Shown one piece after another: positions 5,301 to 12,542 of a DNA stretch of 12,542 nucleotides (positions within the stretch are counted from its first letter, which is position 1; each line of letters begins with the position of its first letter). The notes beneath the pieces were generated by a model, which was given only the letters and a program-made list of their open reading frames with translations, was not told the origin of the DNA and searched no databases. The stretch spans positions 11,834 through 24,375 of the forward strand of contig DDFO01000040.1 in the NCBI GenBank assembly GCA_002337215.1, read 5' to 3'. The position numbers and the translations under genes are program-made. The DNA comes from Phycisphaerales bacterium UBA1926 (lineage in GTDB: Bacteria > Planctomycetota > Phycisphaerae > Phycisphaerales > UBA1924).

Positions 5301-7059
5301 ACATCGCCGTGTTCGGCCCGCCCTCGGTGGCGCTCGGGTCGGCGTTGGTGTCGAGGTCGGCCGGCAGCAGCACGCGGAAGGCGGCGCCCTTGCCCTCGAC
5401 GGCGTCCACACGGATGCGCCCGCTGTGGTCGTTGACGATCCGCTTGGTCACCGCGAGCCCCAGCCCCGTGCCCTTGAGGCCCTTGGTCGAGTGGAAGGGC
5501 TCGAAGATCCAGTTGATCTTGTTCTTCGGGATGCCCGGGCCGTTGTCGATGACGCTGATCTCGACGACCGGGCGGCGCAGGCGGAGGTTGTCTGGGCTCG
5601 GCTCGTGGTACTTGACCTTCACGAGCACCTTGCCGTCGTTCTCGGGCACGGCCTGCACGGCGTTGGTCATCAGGTTCATCAGCGCCTGGTGCATCAGGTT
5701 GGGGTCGAGCGGGATGGGCGGCATCTCGGGGTCGGTCTCGACGATGAGGGCGAGGCCGTGCTTCTCGCAGTAGTCGGCGAGCAATTCCTGGCAATCCTTG
5801 ACGAGCGCGCCGATGTTGGTCGCCTCGAGATCGAGGTGCTTCGGCCTGCTGAACGCGAGCATGTTCATCGTGAGCGTCACGATCCGGTCGAGGTTCCGGC
5901 TCTGGATCTCCCACCCGTTGCGCGCGACCTTGAGGTCTTCCTTCTTGAGGCCCATCTCGACGAGGTCGGCCCCTCCCCGCAGGCCCTGGAGGATGTTCTT
6001 GATCGAGTGGCTCAGGCTCGCGACGGTCTGCCCGATCGCGGCGAGCCGTTCGTTCTGCAGCAGGCGCGCGGTCTGCTCCGCGTTCGCGAGCGCGAGCGCG
6101 GTGTGCGCTCCGATCGCGTTCATGAGCGCGAGCTGCTCGGGCGTGAAGGTGTAATTCGCGATGGATGAATCGATGTAGAACGCGCCGAAGCACTTGTCGC
6201 CGAACTGGATGGGCGAGCAGATCGCGCTGCGGATGTTGTAGCGGGCGACCGAATCCCCCGCCTGGAACCGCGGGTCGGCCTGCGCGTTGCTGGAGAGGAT
6301 CCCCTCGCCGTCGCGGACGCAATGGACGAGGATCGTCTTGGAGACGTGGATGGTGTTCTCGTCCTCCTCGTCGTCGTTGTTGCTCGGGGGCGGGAGCGTG
6401 GCGTACTTGACGACGGCGGGCGTCATGTCGATGCCGACGAGGGGGATGTCGCCCTCCGCGGGGATCTCGGTCTGGTCGATGAGCTGCTGCCGGGTGCGGG
6501 GGCGGTCGAGCAGCATGATGACGCCCCGCTCGGGCTCGAACTCGTTGAAGACGAGATCCATGATGTCGTAGAGCAGGTCGAGCCGATCGCGGACCTTGCT
6601 GGTGAGGGTCGTGAGCTGGTAGATGACGCGGAGGTGATCGACGGCCGCCCGGCTGGGCTCGGGCTCCGCGAGAATGACCGATTCCTCGTTGGAACTGATC
6701 CGGTGCTCGACCTCGCTGTCGAGCTCGTCCTCGCCCACGATCCGGACGGTGTTGACCTTCTGGGTCGGCGTCTCGCCCACGAGAAAGACCGTCGCGCCGA
6801 CGCGGATCGCGTCGCCCTCGCGGATGCGGGCGCGGTCGGTGATTTGCACCCCGTTGAGGTAGGTGTTGTTCTGGCTCTGGAGATCGCGGACGTACCAGTG
6901 CCCGTCGTCGGGCGTGAGCTCGGCGTGCCGCCGGCTGACGGTCGTGTCGCTGATCGGCAGCGCCTCGCTGGAGCGCCCGATGAGCTGGGGCTCGTTGGCG
7001 GGGACCTGGAAGGTCTTACCACTGTCGGGGCCTTCGATGATGGTGAGGCTGAGAACCAT
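5287..7059 (-). CDS. Soluble FHA-GAF sensor histidine kinase
   Basis: A 590-residue protein without membrane segments, hence a cytoplasmic sensor. The N-terminal FHA domain (about 1-97) has the phosphothreonine-reader residues GRS (28-30), SRRH (42-45) and NNTYLNG (64-70). A GAF domain follows (about 145-330), interrupted by an acidic insertion (PPPSNNDDEEDENT, about 223-236). The dimerisation/phosphoacceptor region has LSHSIKN with candidate His351. The ATPase domain shows the N-box ALMNLMTNAVQA (459-470), DNGPGIP (505-511), FEPFHSTKG (519-527) and GTGLGLAV (530-537). It presumably autophosphorylates in response to an FHA- or GAF-sensed signal, but no response regulator gene is in the window. 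The ATG at 7059 starts right at the FHA fold; no Shine-Dalgarno precedes it. A longer frame upstream would only be antisense to holA. The gene is divergent from holA by 45 bp. Confidence 0.93.
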   Translation of the reverse strand: MVLSLTIIEGPDSGKTFQVPANEPQLIGRSSEALPISDTTVSRRHAELTPDDGHWYVRDLQSQNNTYLNGVQITDRARIREGDAIRVGATVFLVGETPTQKVNTVRIVGEDELDSEVEHRISSNEESVILAEPEPSRAAVDHLRVIYQLTTLTSKVRDRLDLLYDIMDLVFNEFEPERGVIMLLDRPRTRQQLIDQTEIPAEGDIPLVGIDMTPAVVKYATLPPPSNNDDEEDENTIHVSKTILVHCVRDGEGILSSNAQADPRFQAGDSVARYNIRSAICSPIQFGDKCFGAFYIDSSIANYTFTPEQLALMNAIGAHTALALANAEQTARLLQNERLAAIGQTVASLSHSIKNILQGLRGGADLVEMGLKKEDLKVARNGWEIQSRNLDRIVTLTMNMLAFSRPKHLDLEATNIGALVKDCQELLADYCEKHGLALIVETDPEMPPIPLDPNLMHQALMNLMTNAVQAVPENDGKVLVKVKYHEPSPDNLRLRRPVVEISVIDNGPGIPKNKINWIFEPFHSTKGLKGTGLGLAVTKRIVNDHSGRIRVDAVEGKGAAFRVLLPADLDTNADPSATEGGPNTAMFRNL

Positions 7060-7104
7060 GCTGGAGGAGTGTAATCGCGCGGTCGTGCGGATACGCTGTC
7101 GGTG
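7060..7104. promoter_or_regulatory. 45-bp divergent gap between the kinase gene and holA
   Basis: Both genes start outward from this very short gap, so at least one promoter must overlap the other gene's 5' end or the two must interfere. Neither start has a good ribosome site here. GGAGGAG at 7063-7069 is on the holA strand but 35 bases from its start, too far to act. No clear -35/-10 pair is visible. Confidence 0.35.
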
Positions 7105-8145
7105 ATGGCCAAACGCACGTCCTCCAAGAAACCCCCGGCCAAGCCCCTCGGGCCCGACTGTCGGGTCGTGCTGCTCAAGGGCAAAGAAGATTTCCTGCGC
7201 ACCCAGCACACCTCGGGGTTCAAAGAGAAACTCGCCGAGGCGGTGGGGGGGATCGATACCTTCCTGTTCGACGGGGAGAAGGACGACGCGGCCGACATCC
7301 TGGATGAGTGCCGCTCGTTCGGCCTGATGAGCGGCCACAAGCTCATCATCGTCGACAACGCCGAATCGTTCGTGAAGGACTCGAACCGCACGCTCGTCGA
7401 GCGGTACGTGCAGGCGCCCAACGATGAGGCGACGCTCGTGCTCCGGGCCGCGACCTGGCGCCCCGGCAAGCTCGACAAGATGATCCTCGAGGTGGGCACG
7501 GTCGTCGAGTGCAACGAGGTGACGCCCGAGCAGGCGATGAAATGGAGCCGGCTGCGCGCACGCAAGCGGCACGAGGTCGAGCTCGAAGAGCGGGCCGCGT
7601 GGATGCTCATCGATCGGTTCGGCCCCGACCTGGGCCGGCTGTCGGCGGAGGTCGCGAAACTCGCCGTCGCCGCGGGCACGCCCGAGTCGGGCGGGGGCAC
7701 GATCACGCAGGCGTTGGTGATGGAGATGTCGGCGGGTTCGCGGGAGATCGAACCTTGGGCGGTCCAGCAGCCCATGCTCAGCGGGAACCCGGGGCACACG
7801 ATCGCGTCGCTGAGGCGGATCCTCGAGAGCGCGCCGCGGGATGCGCACGTGCCGATCGCGATGGCGTGCGCGCAGCTCGCCGCCAACCTGCACGCGGTGG
7901 GACGGTCGAGCCGTGCCGAGCAGAACGCCGTCGGCAAGAGCCGGAAACTGTGGGGCGATCGGTTGTACCCCGTCGCCGACGCGGCGTCGGGCGCGGACGC
8001 CGAGTCGCTGCGGGCCCTGCTCAACGACGCGCTCGACACCGACGCGAAGGGCAAGAGCGGGGGGGGCACGCCCGTGATCGACCTCGAGGCGCTCGCGGTC
8101 CGCTTCGCCCAGACGCTCGGCGGACGCCCCGCGGGCCGGCGGTAG
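7105..8145 (+). CDS. holA: DNA polymerase III delta subunit
   Basis: The delta subunit is part of the clamp-loader complex; it opens the beta sliding clamp during replication. The 346-residue protein fits the usual length of about 340. After a basic, proline-rich leader it shows VVLLKGKEDFLRTQ (about 21-34), LMSGHKLIIVDNAESF (74-89), ATLVLRAATWRPGKLDKMI (109-127) and VTPEQAMKWSRLRA (139-152). The helical RFGPDLGRLSAEVAKLA (171-187) is the typical 'D-x-x-x-L-x-x-E-x-x-K-L' signature. The C-terminal collar domain includes SLRRILE and LAANLHAVGRSSR. Delta proteins lack Walker motifs, and none is seen. I chose the ATG at 7105; a GTG one codon earlier is an equal possibility. Upstream sits the divergent kinase gene and downstream, after 157 bp, a lipoprotein gene. 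Confidence 0.9.
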   Translation: MAKRTSSKKPPAKPLGPDCRVVLLKGKEDFLRTQHTSGFKEKLAEAVGGIDTFLFDGEKDDAADILDECRSFGLMSGHKLIIVDNAESFVKDSNRTLVERYVQAPNDEATLVLRAATWRPGKLDKMILEVGTVVECNEVTPEQAMKWSRLRARKRHEVELEERAAWMLIDRFGPDLGRLSAEVAKLAVAAGTPESGGGTITQALVMEMSAGSREIEPWAVQQPMLSGNPGHTIASLRRILESAPRDAHVPIAMACAQLAANLHAVGRSSRAEQNAVGKSRKLWGDRLYPVADAASGADAESLRALLNDALDTDAKGKSGGGTPVIDLEALAVRFAQTLGGRPAGRR

Positions 8146-8291
8146 CGCAGGATCCGCGCGGCCTTCCTGACCCGTGCGCACGAGATGCGTCGGGACGCAA
8201 GCGGTTCGGCGTGATCGGCCGATAGACCATCTGTCGGGAGTGTGGCACCGCCGGAGCGCGGTCGCCGCCGGCGTGCACGGCTGTTGCGGAC

Positions 8292-8297
8292 AGGAGG
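8292..8297 (+). promoter_or_regulatory. Ribosome binding site choosing the GTG at 8303
   Basis: AGGAGG, matching the anti-Shine-Dalgarno core, stands 5 bases before GTG at 8303. It decides that start over an in-frame ATG at 8174, which reads through a region without signal-peptide character, and over the ATG at 8333, which has only a weak site. Confidence 0.75.
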
Positions 8298-8302
8298 TCC
8301 TC

Positions 8303-9460
8303 GTGCTGGGCGATCGGATTCATCGAAGAACCATGGCTGCTCTTGTGTCGACCGCCGGGCTGGTCGCCGGGACAGCGATCACCTGCGGGCTCGCGGGGTG
8401 TTCCACCACGGCGAGCCCGGGCATCAACAACGGGCTCGCCGCCATGAACCCGGGTGATGATGCCGCAGGCGGGGACGGGGATGCCGTCGAACTCTCGGAG
8501 ACCGAGATCGCCGACAGCATGGCCCGCTCCATGAGCGCGCTCGAGGATTTCTTCGAAAACAACGACACCGCGCCGGCGCGGCTCGCCGCCGCCGACCCGG
8601 ACGAAGAGCCTGCCGAAGAACCGGCGATCCCCGTTGAGGCCCCGCCGGAAGCGGCCGACGATCCGATCGACGTCGCGGACGCCGACCCCGAGGGTGTTTC
8701 GCCTGAGGAACGGGCCCGTGCGCTCGCGGCCGACCTCGAGGCCGTGCTCCGGGAGACGACCGACGATCCGTACACCCTGGCGATCCGCCTCGCGGGCCTG
8801 CTCGCGGGCGAGCCGGATGCGTCGGCGCGGCTGGACGCGCTCGCCGAGACGCTGCCCGCCGAACAGCGCGGCGTCGTGCGCGCGGTCGCGGCGATTCTTG
8901 GCGAGGCGGGGACCGACCCGGCGTCGATGACCGAGGCGCTCGTCGCGCGGGCCGAGGAACTCGACGAGGCGCGCCCCGTCCGGATCGGGCACCTGGCGCT
9001 CTGCAGCCGGGTCGAGGGGTTCGGGCGATTCAATGAACTGGCCTCGACGGGCTTCGTCGCGGGCTCGCCCATGCGGATGATCGTCTATACCGAGGTCGAG
9101 CACTTCGACCGGACCGAGATCGGGCGGTCCAGCGGGTCGCGCAGCGATGGCGGTATCGCCGTCGAGGATGGCTGGGAGGTCCGCCTGAGCCAGGAACTCC
9201 TGCTCTACCACGAATCGGACGGCCTGCTCGCCTGGCGTCGGCCCGAAGAGGTGACGTCCTATCGCTCGCGGTCGAAGCCGCGGGATTACTTCATCGTCGA
9301 TCAGATCACCCTGCCCCGTTCGCTCACGGTGGGCGCGTACCGTCTAAAGGTGGTCCTCCGAGATCTCGCCGATCGGAGCGTCGATGAACGCATTATCCCG
9401 ATACGAGTCGTCGCCGACCCGGCCCTCGCCGGTGCCACATCCACCAGATATGGCGGGTAA
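8303..9460 (+). CDS. Predicted lipoprotein with acidic linker and C-terminal beta-rich domain
   Basis: A 385-residue protein of unknown function. The GTG start gives a signal peptide with basic residues (DRIHRRT), a hydrophobic core (MAALVSTAGLVAGTAIT) and the lipobox LAGC, with Cys33 as the likely lipidated residue. About 85-130 is an Ala/Pro/Asp/Glu-rich low-complexity linker (DEEPAEEPAIPVEAPPEAAD). Residues 133-223 are Ala/Leu/Glu-rich and probably helical. The last 145 residues or so look like a beta-sandwich, with VYTEVEHF (261-268), ELLLYHESDGLLAW, PRDYFIVDQITLP (326-338) and GAYRLKVVLRDLADRS. The pattern of a 'Y-x-EVE-x-F' strand followed by 'RDYF...LP...G-Y-x-L-x-V...D' recurs, from memory, in uncharacterised planctomycete proteins; I cannot name the family. 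It follows holA on the same strand after 157 bp and probably has its own promoter. Confidence 0.84.
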   Translation: MLGDRIHRRTMAALVSTAGLVAGTAITCGLAGCSTTASPGINNGLAAMNPGDDAAGGDGDAVELSETEIADSMARSMSALEDFFENNDTAPARLAAADPDEEPAEEPAIPVEAPPEAADDPIDVADADPEGVSPEERARALAADLEAVLRETTDDPYTLAIRLAGLLAGEPDASARLDALAETLPAEQRGVVRAVAAILGEAGTDPASMTEALVARAEELDEARPVRIGHLALCSRVEGFGRFNELASTGFVAGSPMRMIVYTEVEHFDRTEIGRSSGSRSDGGIAVEDGWEVRLSQELLLYHESDGLLAWRRPEEVTSYRSRSKPRDYFIVDQITLPRSLTVGAYRLKVVLRDLADRSVDERIIPIRVVADPALAGATSTRYGG

Positions 9461-9690
9461 ACAATCCACCTTGTTGCCAACGGTGCTTGGTGAATCTGCT
9501 GCCGGTCTGGCAGTGGGTGCGGGCTGTCGGCCGATCCGGGACGACGGAAATTCTGCAAATCCGGTTCAGGCGCGGAATCGTGGGCGTCTGTCGGCGATTT
9601 ACGGGAATGGGCCGACTGGCACGCCCCATGCAACCGATATGGGGGTCGGGTGTGATCCGGAATTCGGATTGCATTCACGCCAAGGGTCGT

Positions 9691-9720
9691 CCGATCAGCG
9701 GTTTCGGACGAACCGATCGG
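9691..9720. promoter_or_regulatory. Imperfect stem-loop upstream of clpC
   Basis: CCGATC (9691-9696) pairs with GATCGG (9715-9720), and GGTT (9700-9703) with AACC (9711-9714), with a 3-base bulge between. The right arm also sits in a 10-bp perfect palindrome, ACCGATCGGT at 9712-9721. It could be an operator or an RNA structure; no T-run follows, so it is not a standard terminator. Confidence 0.25.
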
Positions 9721-9754
9721 TGAGGCGGAACGTCTTTGGACCACCGGCCTCTTG

Positions 9755-9785
9755 TTGACGGGTTCCGGCACGAGGGTGCCATGAT
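9755..9785 (+). promoter_or_regulatory. Weak candidate promoter for clpC
   Basis: TTGACG at 9755-9760 is a good -35 match. The nearest -10 candidate is CATGAT at 9780-9785 (four of six to TATAAT), at a long spacing of 19 bases. The pair lies about 75 bases before the clpC start, and transcription from it would include the hairpin at 9793-9814. Confidence 0.2.
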
Positions 9786-9792
9786 CCGATTT

Positions 9793-9814
9793 TCCACCAC
9801 ATCTGGGTGGTGGA
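9793..9814 (+). promoter_or_regulatory. Perfect 8-bp hairpin in the clpC leader
   Basis: TCCACCAC at 9793-9800 is the exact reverse complement of GTGGTGGA at 9807-9814, with a six-base loop ATCTGG. It ends 32 bases before the GAGGGAG ribosome site. It could stabilise the 5' leader or be a repressor operator. Confidence 0.4.
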
Positions 9815-9846
9815 TAGCGACGCGTTGGCCCGCGAGGGTGCATCGC

Positions 9847-9853
9847 GAGGGAG
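9847..9853 (+). promoter_or_regulatory. Ribosome binding site of clpC
   Basis: GAGGGAG ends six bases before the ATG at 9860, which opens directly into the conserved ClpC N-terminal sequence MFERFTDRA. The start is therefore secure. Confidence 0.7.
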
Positions 9854-9859
9854 TTCGAC

Positions 9860-12388
<2,529 letters not shown>

Positions 12389-12413
12389 GACCCGCGAACG
12401 CAATCCATCAATG

Positions 12414-12442
12414 AAAAGCCCCCGAGCGATCGGGGGTTTTTT
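12414..12442 (+). terminator. Intrinsic terminator of clpC
   Basis: CCCCCGA at 12419-12425 pairs exactly with TCGGGGG at 12430-12436 around the tetraloop GCGA, and six Ts follow (12437-12442). It lies 26 bases past the clpC stop. Four As precede the stem (12414-12417), so read on the other strand it also ends in a short T-run and may stop the converging gene too. Confidence 0.92.
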
Positions 12443-12481
12443 CGTGCGCGGGATTGTGCTCAGGTGTCGGGGAGACGGTGG

Positions 12482-12542
12482 TCAGGGGCACCCGTTGAGG
12501 AACCCGGCGATGAACGCTTGCAGGTCCGCGAGGTCGAGCACC
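12482..12542 (-). CDS. C-terminal end of a converging gene with a Phycisphaerales GC-type dockerin-like tail
   Basis: Reading leftward from the right edge gives VLDLADLQAFIAGFLNGCP and then a TGA stop at 12484-12482. Only 19 residues are present. The pattern 'LDLADLQAF(I/V)xxFxxGCP-stop' is the last calcium-loop helix of the dockerin-like C-terminal module that many secreted Phycisphaerales proteins carry, ending in Gly-Cys. That identification is from memory of the family, not from a search. The catalytic or structural part of the protein lies beyond the window. If the reading is right, the product is exported and its tail serves as an anchoring or sorting signal. It converges on clpC across the terminator at 12414-12442. 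Confidence 0.6.
   Translation of the reverse strand, partial: VLDLADLQAFIAGFLNGCP

Larger units (their letters stand above)
9461..9859. other. 399-bp intergenic region and leader of clpC
   Basis: I see no convincing gene here; short open frames lack ribosome sites and recognisable motifs. The stretch is visibly less GC-biased than its neighbours. It holds a small hairpin 38 bp past the lipoprotein stop (CTGCC at 9499-9503 with GGCAG at 9509-9513), an imperfect stem-loop at 9691-9720 and a weak promoter-like pair at 9755-9785. A clean 8-bp hairpin at 9793-9814 lies 32 bases before the clpC ribosome site. No CIRCE element (TTAGCACTC-N9-GAGTGCTAA) and no CtsR-type heptad repeat was found. Confidence 0.55.

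Noticed and set aside
7060..8181. Extension of the kinase frame by 374 codons upstream of the ATG at 7059
   Set aside because: The extension is entirely antisense to holA, has no recognisable domain, and the FHA fold begins right at the 7059 methionine.
9384..9758. Small open frames in the region between the lipoprotein gene and clpC
   Set aside because: No ribosome sites, no conserved motifs, and the longest overlaps the lipoprotein 3' end in another frame.

Overview
The window looks like ordinary chromosomal DNA of a GC-rich planctomycete, most likely of the Phycisphaerae/Phycisphaerales. The placement is inferred, not computed. It rests on three things: the last 60 bases encode a short C-terminal tail of the kind seen on Phycisphaerales secreted proteins (DLADLQAF...GCP); a two-TM protein ends in a zinc ribbon of a type common in planctomycetes (CxxCGYxLxGL...CPECG); and two lipoproteins have no recognisable relatives outside such genomes. 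No rRNA, tRNA, CRISPR array, insertion sequence or prophage gene was seen.

Layout. Bases 1-1816 are minus strand: a flavin prenyltransferase (ubiX-like) followed 91 bp downstream by the N-terminal third of phosphoenolpyruvate carboxylase (ppc), which runs off the left edge. Bases 2036-5300 are plus strand: a small lipoprotein, aspartate carbamoyltransferase (pyrB), guanylate kinase (gmk), an 82-bp composite palindrome, and a two-TM zinc-ribbon protein. An FHA-GAF-histidine kinase gene (5287-7059, minus) meets the zinc-ribbon gene tail to tail with a 14-bp overlap. It is divergent, across 45 bp, from holA (DNA polymerase III delta). A lipoprotein with a GTG start and a near-perfect AGGAGG site follows holA. 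A 399-bp gap then leads to clpC, which ends at a strong intrinsic terminator. On the far side is the 3' end of a converging minus-strand gene.

How the genes relate. pyrB and gmk are both nucleotide-synthesis genes 29 bp apart and are probably co-transcribed. ppc and ubiX may share a transcript but have no obvious metabolic link. The kinase has no response regulator beside it, so its partner must lie elsewhere. clpC stands alone, without ctsR/mcsA/mcsB neighbours.

I did not find a clear new multi-gene system. The observations most worth following are the BIME-like palindrome between gmk and the zinc-ribbon gene, the family-atypical insertions in PyrB and UbiX, the orphan FHA-GAF kinase, and the uncharacterised lipoproteins. 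Most long open frames opposite the real genes are by-products of the high GC content.
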